Source of the DNA: JBOGWP01 sp050693875
GTDB taxonomy: Bacteria; Actinomycetota; CADDZG01; JAHWKV01; JBOGWP01
Assembly (NCBI GenBank): GCA_050693875.1
Contig: JBOGWP010000072.1
Span: forward strand, 1 to 13,296
Length of the DNA stretch: 13,296 bases
Direction: 5' to 3'
The notes beneath the pieces are model-generated. The model made no database searches. It worked only from the letters and a program-made list of their open reading frames with translations, and was not told the DNA's origin. The translations under genes were made by a program, and so were the position numbers. Of this stretch, positions 1 to 5,956 are shown piece after piece; positions within the stretch are counted from its first letter, which is position 1, and every line of letters starts with the position of its first letter.

Positions 1-495
1 GGGAGCGATGGATCCTTTGGTGGCGGGCGGCCTCGTCTGACTCCGCCGCCGCCTTCACCCGCCCGCAGCGCTCCCGAAGGCCCCCGAGGCTCTCGGTCTG
101 GGCGGCATCGAGCAGCTCGGATTCCGCTTTGGGATCGGCCGAGGCGGCATCGGCGATGTGGGCGGCCTGGGGGGAAGACAGCCTCCCCTCCCGAAGGGCC
201 TGGTCGACGCCGGGAAGCTCGGCAACCTTCTTGGCGGTCTCCAGCTCGGAGATCGACTTGCCCAGGGACTCACCCGTCCTCTTGGCCATCCAGTGGGCCG
301 CCGAGCGCTCTCCGCTTCTCCTCCACACCCCCGAGGAGGCCACCCGCCTGGCGGCCAGGGCCTTGCCCGCAGCGCAGAGGCGCTCCCCCCGGGCGAAGGT
401 CTCCACCAGGTGGTGGCGAAGGCGGGCTCGAGCACCTCGGGGTCGAGGGACCCGCCGCTCCAGCAGCCCACCGCCTGTTTCAGACTCTCGAACAT
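1..495 (-). pseudogene. DUF222 (13E12 repeat family) protein, N-terminal part, frameshifted and cut by the window edge
   Basis: The frame from the ATG at 495 reads MFESLKQAVGC...DPEVLEPAFA and then turns into a Trp/Pro/Arg-rich frame near position 416. If one base is restored in the short G run there (C run on the coding strand), the reading becomes HHLVETFARGERLC, ALAARRVASSGVW, RSGERSAAHWMAKRTGESLG, ELETAKKVAELPGVDQALRE, AAHIADAASADPKAE and, at the edge, RHQRIHRS. This is the typical DUF222 domain of 13E12-repeat proteins, which often end in an HNH nuclease domain; here that end would lie outside the window. No Shine-Dalgarno is visible; a -10 box sits 7 nt before the ATG, so a leaderless mRNA is likely. 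A TTG at 525 is an alternative start. The shift could be a true inactivating mutation or an assembly error. Family call is firm; cellular role is unknown beyond known SOS induction of some mycobacterial relatives. Confidence 0.75.
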
Positions 496-503
496 AGGTT
501 CGA
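488..503. promoter_or_regulatory. LexA (SOS) box over the DUF222 start codon
   Basis: The sequence TCGAAC-ATAG-GTTCGA is a perfect 6+6 inverted repeat with a 4-bp centre. It matches the Gram-positive/mycobacterial SOS operator (GAAC-N4-GTTC core, often extended to TCGAAC-N4-GTTCGA). It overlaps the ATG at 493-495 and touches the -10 box, so bound LexA would block transcription start. Several mycobacterial 13E12 genes are known LexA targets, which fits. Confidence 0.8.
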
Positions 504-508
504 TGATA
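503..508 (-). promoter_or_regulatory. -10 box for the DUF222 gene (leaderless start)
   Basis: TATCAT on the minus strand fits TANNNT and ends 7 nt before the ATG, which would put the transcription start at or next to the A of the start codon. No convincing -35 hexamer is seen at 16-18 bp. The location directly beside the LexA box supports it. Confidence 0.5.
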
Positions 509-655
509 GAAGTCGGGGGTGACAAGACGGCGCCTTACCGCCGGATCAACAGAGGAAACTTGAGAATTCGGGTGGGAGGGAAGCTTCGGTCGGCGCCTCA
601 GGACGATCGGCATGCCCGGAGGGGCGAACGTCGCAGTGCGGGCCAGCTTGAACAG

Positions 656-1435
656 TTAACGCGCGACTTCGCCGGCCGCGCCCCCGAAACGCTGCTCCAG
701 CACCGCCGCCAGACCCTCCAAGACCCGGACCCCTTCGGCCTCGGGGGCGGAGTCGAGCACGCAGACCCCTCGCCGGTCGGCCTCCCGCAAGGCATCGTCC
801 TCCGGCACCGACGCGAGCAGCTCGGCCCCGAGCGTGTGGGCCACCGCCTCGACCTCGGCGGCGTCCTCGACGCGGTTCGCGACGAGCCCGACCTGCGGGA
901 TCCCGAGCTGCGCGGCCAGGGCGATCGTTCTCGACGCGGTCGCCGCAGCGGCCCGGCTGGGGTCGACCACGACCAGCAGGAGGTCGACGTAGCGCAGGGT
1001 GCCGCCCGCCCAGGAGAGATGCTCAAGCCCGGCCTCCATGTCGGCGATCACCGCGATGCCGGGGAGCTCCCGCTCGACGGCGCCGATGAAGTCACGGACC
1101 GTGACCTGCCCCGAGCCCGTTCACCCCGAGCCGGCTCTCTCCGCCCGCGCCGCCAGCAGTGCGATGACGCCGTCCGGCGCCGGCAGGCCGTACCCGTCGA
1201 GCAGCTGCGACGCCGCCGCCCCGTCGGGCCGGGAACGCCGTGGGCCCGACTGATCGAGGAAGGGGCGGAGCGCCGCCACCTCCCCAGGACCAAGGCCGAG
1301 CCCTTCGGCGAGGTTCGGGTCGGAGTCGCAATCGATGGCGACCACCCGGTGGCCGCGGCGGGCGAGGGCGCGGGCGAGGACGGCCGCGATCGTGGTCTTG
1401 CCGACCCCGCCCTTCCCGGCGACCCCCAACCGCAT
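656..1435 (-). CDS. CooC-like MinD/ArsA-type P-loop ATPase with one in-frame TGA
   Basis: From the ATG at 1435 the product begins MRLGVAGKGGVGKTT (deviant Walker A, residues about 7-15), then VVAIDCDSDPNLAEGLGL and APDGVIALLAARAERAGSG. At codon 105 (1123-1121) there is a TGA, and the same frame goes on as TGSGQVTVRDFIGAVERE, then IADMEAGLEHL (switch II region), YVDLLLVVVDPSRA and QVGLVANRV, to a TAA at 656. Total is 259 residues, usual for CooC (nickel-insertion ATPase for CO dehydrogenase) and its accessory relatives. In the family this spot reads G-C-x-C-x(3)-[AV]-x(2)-R; here it reads G-TGA-T-G-S-G-Q-V-T-V-R with the same spacing, so TGA replaces Cys1 and Gly (GGC) replaces Cys2. It may be a selenoprotein, a nonsense mutant or a sequencing error. 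No CO dehydrogenase gene is nearby, so the client protein is unknown. A -10 box (TACGAT) 6 nt before the ATG suggests a leaderless mRNA. Confidence 0.8.
1089..1107 (-). other. Candidate SECIS-like hairpin after the TGA
   Basis: On the minus strand GTCAC-GGTCC-GTGAC forms a 5-bp perfect stem, extendable outward by G-U and A-U pairs (7 bp) and inward by one G-C. The 5-nt apical loop GGUCC begins 20 nt after the TGA. Bacterial SECIS elements are short stem-loops just 3' of the UGA, with a G at the loop start; the E. coli fdhF loop also contains GGUC at about this distance. The match could be chance, because these bases also encode V-T-V-R-D. Confidence 0.35.
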
Positions 1436-1441
1436 CCCGGC

Positions 1442-1447
1442 ATCGTA
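1442..1447 (-). promoter_or_regulatory. Possible -10 box for the CooC-like ATPase gene
   Basis: TACGAT on the minus strand fits TANNNT and ends 6 nt before the ATG at 1435, the geometry of a leaderless actinobacterial promoter. A TTGACC lies upstream but about 25 bp away, too far for a standard -35. Confidence 0.35.
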
Positions 1448-1497
1448 CCGCCCGAAGCCGCCGTCTCGGAAGGGTCAACTGGCGACGTCGGCCGGGT

Positions 1498-1535
1498 GAT
1501 CGAGGACGCCAGCATCGATCGAGGACGCCAGCATC
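1498..1535. repeat. Two perfect 19-bp tandem copies between genes
   Basis: The unit GATCGAGGACGCCAGCATC occurs at 1498-1516 and again at 1517-1535 with no mismatch. It lies in the 217-bp gap between the HD/LuxR gene and the CooC-like gene, upstream of the latter. It may be a local duplication or a paired regulatory site. One minus-strand frame through it reads LDELVMLASSIDAGVLDHP to a stop, but has no convincing start. Confidence 0.7.
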
Positions 1536-1652
1536 ACGAGCTCGTCGAGCGGGCGGGGAGGCGCGGCCTTGTGGCGGCACCGGCCGAGCGAGGCTGCCTC
1601 GCCGACGGAGCCCGATTCGGACGGGCTCGCCCGGTCTGACTGCCCGGGCCGG

Positions 1653-3212
1653 TCAGGGGTCGAGCAGGCCGTGCTGCATGACGAACAGCGTCGCCGCAGC
1701 GCGGGTGGAGACGCCCAGCTTGGCGTAGGCGTGCTGCACGTGGTTGCCGGCGGTCTTCTCGGCGATCACGAGGCGGCCTGCGATCGCCCGGTTCGACAAT
1801 CCGCGGGCAACGAGCCGGAGCACCTCGACCTCCCGGTCGGTCAGGCCGGCGGGCCACGCACGGCGGATCTTGGCAGGGGCCTCGCCCGCAGCGTGGATCA
1901 CGGCGCGCACCACTTCGGGATCCAGGCGGCCGGCCCTTGCCTCCGCCTCCAGCTCGCGCGCAGCCCCCTCCTCCAGCCTGGCCGGGCGGTGCGGGCGGGG
2001 CTCGATCATCGCCCGGAAGGCGTCGGCGGCGGCCAAGATCCGGGCGGCGAGCGGCGCTCCGGTCGCTCCGCGGTGGTACCCGGACCCGTCGAGCCGCTCG
2101 TGATGCATCCCGGCGACGGCGGCCAGCGCGGTCAGGTCGGGCGAGCGCATGAGGATGCGCTCGGTGTGGTAGGGGTGCAGGCGTACCTGCTCCCACTCGC
2201 TCCTCGTGAGCCGCCGCTGCTTCTCCCAGATCCCCGTCGGGACCCCCACCCGCCCGAGATCGTGGAGGAGGCCCGCCCTCCGGATGCGGTGCCGCTCCCC
2301 CTCGGCGAGGCCGAGGGCCGAGGCGGCGCGCTCGGCGAGCCGGGCGACCCCTCTCGAGTGCCCGGTGAGGAAGGGCGACTTGAGGTCGGCCACGTCGGCG
2401 AAGGCCTCGGCGATCTGGTCGAGGTCGGATCCGCGCACCATGCGCTGCGGCGCCGGCTCGGCCTCGAGGACCCCCTCCCATGCGTCGGCGGACTCCATCT
2501 CGTCGAGGAAGGTGGGGCCGTGCTCGAGAAAGGCCGACGCGATCCCCGGATCGAGGGCGCCGCCGGACCCCCGCTCGACCGCCGAAAGCGCCGCCTCGCG
2601 TCCCTCGGAGACTGCGAAGATCGCTGCCAGAGAGCAGACGTGGATGAGCCGCACCGGAAGGCCGATCTGCTCCCCGGCGAGGCCGGCAGGCAGCCCCTTC
2701 CCGTCCCAGCGCTCGATGACCTGTCCGAGCGCGAGGGTCACGCCGCTCCCGGCTCCCAGCAGGTCGGCGACCCGTGCCCCCACCTCGCAGGTCGCCTGCA
2801 CGAACCCACCAACTGCGCGCTCGCCGCGGATGACCATTCGTAGGATGACTTGCAGCCGCACCGGCAGCGAGCGGTCCGGAGCCAGCCCGAGGATGTACGA
2901 CATCGCCTCGCGCGGCCGCTCGGAGTCGATCTTGACCGAACCTCCGCGGAACGCGATGTCGTCCCCGCCCGCAAAGCCGGCGACCTCGTGAGCGGCGGCG
3001 GTGCAGCCCAGGTCCTGGAGCAGGGCGGCGTAGAAGGCGTCGGCTGCGACGTGCCGCTCGACTCCCATCGCGGCGGCGAGGCGCGCAGCGAGAAAGCACG
3101 TCCGGAGGGCATGTTCCGGCGGCACGCCCATCCCGAGGTCGTTCACCAGCGAGAGCGCTCCGAGGAGGTCCGCAAGGCGGAACTCTCCTTCCCGAACGAT
3201 CCTCATGCTCAT
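1653..3212 (-). CDS. Tandem HD / HD-GYP-like phosphohydrolase with C-terminal LuxR HTH
   Basis: This is a 519-residue soluble protein. Residues about 30-200 form a degenerate HD domain: LLQDLG stands where LLHDLG is expected and RWDGKGLP replaces the GYP segment. Residues about 265-400 form a second HD domain with its metal ligands in place: H285 (GHS), H317-D318 (LLHDLGRVGVP), H346, H370-H371 and D397. The GYP motif reads DGSGYH, with His for Pro. Residues 457-507 are a LuxR/GerE helix-turn-helix (LTDREVEVLRLVARGLSNRAIA...). HD-GYP domains usually hydrolyse c-di-GMP; coupling to an HTH suggests a regulator that senses or degrades a nucleotide, but substrate and targets cannot be read here. 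The start at 3212 lacks a clear Shine-Dalgarno; an ATG two codons on (3206) is equally possible. It lies 33 bp after wecB on the same strand, so co-transcription is likely. Confidence 0.88.
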   Translation of the reverse strand: MSMRIVREGEFRLADLLGALSLVNDLGMGVPPEHALRTCFLAARLAAAMGVERHVAADAFYAALLQDLGCTAAAHEVAGFAGGDDIAFRGGSVKIDSERPREAMSYILGLAPDRSLPVRLQVILRMVIRGERAVGGFVQATCEVGARVADLLGAGSGVTLALGQVIERWDGKGLPAGLAGEQIGLPVRLIHVCSLAAIFAVSEGREAALSAVERGSGGALDPGIASAFLEHGPTFLDEMESADAWEGVLEAEPAPQRMVRGSDLDQIAEAFADVADLKSPFLTGHSRGVARLAERAASALGLAEGERHRIRRAGLLHDLGRVGVPTGIWEKQRRLTRSEWEQVRLHPYHTERILMRSPDLTALAAVAGMHHERLDGSGYHRGATGAPLAARILAAADAFRAMIEPRPHRPARLEEGAARELEAEARAGRLDPEVVRAVIHAAGEAPAKIRRAWPAGLTDREVEVLRLVARGLSNRAIAGRLVIAEKTAGNHVQHAYAKLGVSTRAAATLFVMQHGLLDP

Positions 3213-3245
3213 CCGAGGAACGCTACGACCCGAGGCGAGCGGTGT

Positions 3246-4352
3246 TCAGCTTCGGGCGAGAAGGGCTTCGGCGATCCGCTTCGCGGCGAGTCCGTCGCCG
3301 AACGGATTGTGCGAGCGGGCCATCTCAGCATGGGCTGCGGGATCCTCGAGCAGCCGCCGCGCCTCCGCGACGATGCGCGCCGGATCCGTGCCCACCACGC
3401 GGGCGGTCTCGGCCTCCACCGCCTCGGGACGCTCCGTCAGCGCGCGCAGCACCAGCACGGGAACCCCGAATGTCGGCGCTTCCTCCTGGATGCCGCCGCT
3501 GTCGGTCAGGATCAGGTAGGAGCGGCGCATGACCGTCGCGAGGGTGAGGTAGTCGAGGGGCGGGGCCAGCTCGAGGTTCGGGACCGAGGACAGCTCCGCC
3601 TCAGCGACGGCTTTCACGTGCGGGTTGGGATGGACCGGGTAGAGGACGTGCACGTCTTCGACGGAAGTCGCGATCTCCGCAGCGGCGCGGCAGATCCCTA
3701 GCAAGGGGGCGCCGAAGCTTTCACGACGGTGGGCGGTGAGGAGGATCAAGCGCTTACCCGCCGGTGCCCAGGAGTCCGGCAGCTGGGGAGCCGGCTCGCG
3801 CCCGGTCACGTCGAGCAGCGCGTCGATCACCGTGTTGCCGGTGAGGACGATGTCATCGCCTGCGACTCCCTCGGCGAGGAGGTTCTCCCGAGCGCGCTGC
3901 GTCGGCACGAAGTACAGGTCGGCGACGAGATCGGTGATCCGGCGGTTCAGCTCCTCCGGAAACGGCCGGTGACGGTCCCCGGTGCGCAGGCCCGCCTCGA
4001 CGTGCGCGATCCGGACGTGCTCGAGGAACGCGGCAACCGACGCCGCCATCGTCGTGGTGGTGTCCCCCTGGACGATCAGCCAATCGGGGCGCTCCGCCTG
4101 GAGCACGGACTCGAGCCCGGAGAGAACCGCGGAGGCCACCCGGGTGGGGCTCTGCCCCTCCTGCATCACGTCCAGATCGACCTCCGGCACGATGTCGAAC
4201 AGGTCAAGCACGTCGTCGAGCATCCCGCGGTGCTGCGCCGTGATCGCGACCCGGCAGGCGAAGTCGTCGCGGCGGCGAAGCTCGGTGACGACCGGTGCCA
4301 TCTTGATCGCCTCGGGCCGCGTCCCGAACACGCACAGAACCTTGATCGCCAT
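3246..4352 (-). CDS. wecB: UDP-N-acetylglucosamine 2-epimerase, non-hydrolysing
   Basis: The 368-residue product has the family's usual length. It interconverts UDP-GlcNAc and UDP-ManNAc in the cytoplasm, supplying ManNAc units for cell-wall or capsule-type polymers. Visible motifs in order: GTRPEAIK (10-17, K17), QGDTTT (D97), HVEAGLRTGD (E119), FPEELNRRITD (E133), TAHRRESFG (H208), YPVHPNP (239-244), LTDSGGIQEEAPTFGVPVL (282-300), TERPEAVEA (306-314) and NPFGDG (349-354). These include the residues matching the catalytic Lys, Asp, Glu, Glu and His of the E. coli enzyme. The usual VLRDxTERPE reads VLRALTERPE, and the Gly commonly after VEA is Glu, both small departures. A purine stretch (GGGGGAG) lies very close to the ATG. 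The gene follows a glycosyltransferase by 97 bp and precedes the HD/LuxR gene by 33 bp. Identity is near certain; the final polymer is unknown. Confidence 0.96.
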   Translation of the reverse strand: MAIKVLCVFGTRPEAIKMAPVVTELRRRDDFACRVAITAQHRGMLDDVLDLFDIVPEVDLDVMQEGQSPTRVASAVLSGLESVLQAERPDWLIVQGDTTTTMAASVAAFLEHVRIAHVEAGLRTGDRHRPFPEELNRRITDLVADLYFVPTQRARENLLAEGVAGDDIVLTGNTVIDALLDVTGREPAPQLPDSWAPAGKRLILLTAHRRESFGAPLLGICRAAAEIATSVEDVHVLYPVHPNPHVKAVAEAELSSVPNLELAPPLDYLTLATVMRRSYLILTDSGGIQEEAPTFGVPVLVLRALTERPEAVEAETARVVGTDPARIVAEARRLLEDPAAHAEMARSHNPFGDGLAAKRIAEALLARS

Positions 4353-4411
4353 GCTCCCCCAGTCGATCCGTTGGAGCTCCCCCGGTTGCTTCGGGCGGGG
4401 CCGCAGGACGA

Positions 4412-4417
4412 ACTATA
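4412..4417 (-). promoter_or_regulatory. -10 box upstream of wecB
   Basis: TATAGT on the minus strand differs from TATAAT at one base and stands out in GC-rich DNA. It lies in the 97-bp gap after the glycosyltransferase and would give a 5' leader of about 50 nt for wecB. No matching -35 is seen. It suggests that wecB and the HD/LuxR gene can be transcribed apart from the glycosyltransferase gene. Confidence 0.45.
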
Positions 4418-4449
4418 GGCGGCGGGAAACCGCAGCGGCCGGAGGCGTC

Positions 4450-5175
4450 TCAGGGCCGCCGGGAACGCGAGGCGCGCCGGAGCCGCCACCGAATCGGGAG
4501 CATCTCCCGCACGGTCCGGGCATATCGGGGAACGAGCGGGCCGTACCGCATCTTCGACGAGCCGGCGGCCCGCTCGGAGAGCACGAACGGCACCTCCGCG
4601 ATCCGGCAGCCCCGAGCGACCAGCCGCACCGTGATCTCCAGCTGCGCCTCGAACCCGCGAGCGCTGACCTCGAGCCCCCGCACCGCCTCCGCTCGGTAGG
4701 CGCGGAACCCGGTGGTGAGGTCCCGGACGCGCGTGGCGAAGAGGGCGCGGAGGCTGAGGTTGGCCACGCGGGAGATCACTGCGCGCCGCACCGGCACTCC
4801 TTCCATGCCACCGCCGGCGACGTACCGGCTGGCGTAAGCCGCGTCGGCATCGCGGCACCGCTCGACGAGGGTGGGGATGAGCTCTACCGGCTGGCTGAGA
4901 TCCGCGTCCATGGTCACGATCACGTCACCGGCCGCGGCGCGGAAGCCGGTCGCCAGGGCCGCACCGAGCCCGAGGTTGCGGGGATGTGTGGCGACGCGCA
5001 GGCGCTCGTCCTCGCGTGCGAGGAGGTCGCGGAGGACCGCAGGGGTGCGGTCGGAGGAGCCGTCGTCGACGATGAGGAGCTCCCAGTCCGGTTGGAGCAC
5101 CGGAAGGAGCGCGCCGACGAAGGCCTCGAGCACCTCCTCCTCGTTGTAGGCAGGCGCGACGATCGTGACCTTCAT
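4450..5175 (-). CDS. Family 2 glycosyltransferase (dolichyl/polyprenyl-phosphate sugar synthase type)
   Basis: The 241-residue protein opens with MKVTIVAPAYNEEEVLEAF, the classic GT-A start, followed by VDDGSSD (36-42), NLGLGAALATGFRAA (67-81), the metal-binding DAD within TMDADLSQP (88-96), DLTTGFRAYR (152-161) and GSSKMRYG (205-212). This pattern matches DPM1-like enzymes that move a sugar from a nucleotide donor to a polyprenyl phosphate at the inner membrane face. No C-terminal membrane segments are present, unlike some relatives. Start 5175 was chosen because the GT-A fold begins exactly there; the frame stays open further upstream, but without family similarity and across the divergent mug gene. 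A possible -10 box (TAGAGT) lies 8 nt before the ATG. It is followed by wecB, which fits a polysaccharide or glycolipid role. Donor sugar cannot be told from sequence. Confidence 0.9.
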   Translation of the reverse strand: MKVTIVAPAYNEEEVLEAFVGALLPVLQPDWELLIVDDGSSDRTPAVLRDLLAREDERLRVATHPRNLGLGAALATGFRAAAGDVIVTMDADLSQPVELIPTLVERCRDADAAYASRYVAGGGMEGVPVRRAVISRVANLSLRALFATRVRDLTTGFRAYRAEAVRGLEVSARGFEAQLEITVRLVARGCRIAEVPFVLSERAAGSSKMRYGPLVPRYARTVREMLPIRWRLRRASRSRRP

Positions 5176-5800
5176 GGGGCGGGACTCTAATTCTAATGCT
5201 CGTCGGGAGGGCCGGCCCTCATCGGGGGGCCCGTCGCTGCCGGCGCGGCCGAAGCCGGCGCGAGGCGAGATCGCCGCCGCCCACGGGCGGAGCATCCCCG
5301 ACGTTCTCGCCCCCGGCCTCACCGTGCTCTTCTGCGGCATCAATCCCAGCCTCTACTCGGGTGCAACCGGCCATCACTTCGCCCGCCCCGGCAACCGGTT
5401 CTGGCGCACGCTGCACCTCGCCGGGTTCACCGACCGGCTCCTCAGCCCGTTCGAGGACGGAGAGCTGCGGTCGTTCGGGCTCGGCGTGACCAATCTCGTC
5501 AACCGGGCCACCGCGACCGCCGCAGAGCTGCAACCGCCCGAGCTCCGGGCGGGGGCGCTGCGGTTACGCGCGAAGGTCCTTGCGGCGCGTCCGCGCATCC
5601 TCGCCGTGGTGGGCGTCTCGGCCTACCGGACTGCCTTCGATCGGCCGGCTGCGGTCGTCGGACGGCAGGGGGAGCGAATCGGGACCACCGAGATCTGGGC
5701 ACTTCCGAACCCCAGCGGCCTCAACGCCCACTACCAGATCGACGACCTCGCGGCCGTCTACGGAGAGCTTCGCATGGCACTGAGGGGGCGAACGGTGTGA
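5174..5800 (+). CDS. mug: Mug-type G:T/U mismatch-specific uracil-DNA glycosylase
   Basis: The core is a clear match to the Mug/TDG branch of uracil-DNA glycosylases, which excise uracil, thymine or ethenocytosine opposite guanine in base excision repair. The motif VLFCGINPSLYSGATGHHFA is followed by RPGNRFWRTLHLAGFTDR (71-88), with N57 matching the catalytic Asn of GINPG (Gly is Ser here). Further on come GLGVTNLVNRAT (102-113) and the minor-groove wedge motif LPNPSGLNAH (177-186). Length is 208 residues from the ATG at 5174; the first 35-40 are Arg/Pro/Gly-rich and look unlike the family, so the start is uncertain. GTG at 5165 is another option, and no better in-frame start exists before the core. 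The chosen ATG overlaps the start codon of the divergent glycosyltransferase. No LexA box is seen upstream. Function is near certain; the N-terminus is not. Confidence 0.92.
   Translation: MGRDSNSNARREGRPSSGGPSLPARPKPARGEIAAAHGRSIPDVLAPGLTVLFCGINPSLYSGATGHHFARPGNRFWRTLHLAGFTDRLLSPFEDGELRSFGLGVTNLVNRATATAAELQPPELRAGALRLRAKVLAARPRILAVVGVSAYRTAFDRPAAVVGRQGERIGTTEIWALPNPSGLNAHYQIDDLAAVYGELRMALRGRTV
5184..5189 (-). promoter_or_regulatory. Possible -10 box for the glycosyltransferase gene
   Basis: TAGAGT on the minus strand fits TANNNT and ends 8 nt before the ATG at 5175, consistent with a leaderless or near-leaderless mRNA. It sits in an unusually A/T-rich stretch (5184-5197), which favours promoter function, but overlaps the predicted N-terminus of the mug gene. 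Confidence 0.4.
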
Positions 5801-5822
5801 GCCCCCTGAGTTGAAGAGGACC

Positions 5823-5837
5823 GCGGGCGAAGCCCGC
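5823..5837 (+). terminator. GC hairpin after mug
   Basis: GCGGGC-GAA-GCCCGC is a perfect 6-bp stem with a 3-nt loop, 22 nt after the mug stop. There is no T tract, which is common for actinobacterial terminators. It lies between convergent genes, so it could act in both directions. Confidence 0.5.
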
Positions 5838-5933
5838 CCCATGCCGTCCTGAAGTGGCCTGGGAACACCCCACATCGGCTGACCGCCGAGTCGACCGAAA
5901 GGAGGGCCCAGGCCGATCCCAGGATACTCGTAC

Positions 5934-5953
5934 GCCGGTGATTGAGAACCGGC
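5934..5953 (-). terminator. Hairpin just after the kinase/cyclase gene stop
   Basis: GCCGGT and ACCGGC form a perfect 6-bp stem around an 8-nt loop, beginning 3 nt after the minus-strand stop codon at 5957-5959. No T tract follows. A role in ending the long kinase/cyclase transcript is inferred from position only. Confidence 0.4.
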
Positions 5954-5956
5954 AAT

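Noticed and set aside
1448..1475. TTGACC as -35 element of the CooC-like gene
   Set aside because: Spacing to the TACGAT box is about 25 bp, outside the normal 16-19.
1436..1569. Short minus-strand coding tail reading LDELVMLASSIDAGVLDHP across the 19-bp repeat
   Set aside because: It looks protein-like but owes this to the duplication, has no start with a ribosome site, and only 19 codons follow its ATG.
158..1639. Long plus-strand open frame over the DUF222 and CooC-like genes
   Set aside because: Its translation is Arg/Pro/Gly-rich without motifs, while the minus strand has clear family motifs throughout; such mirror frames are expected in very GC-rich DNA.
1569..2843. Plus-strand open frame antisense to the HD/LuxR gene
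   Set aside because: No recognisable motif, no start signal, and composition expected of an antisense shadow.
1534..3099. 521-codon minus-strand frame overlapping the HD/LuxR gene
   Set aside because: Arg/Ala-rich translation with no motifs, out of frame with a gene that shows complete HD and LuxR motifs.
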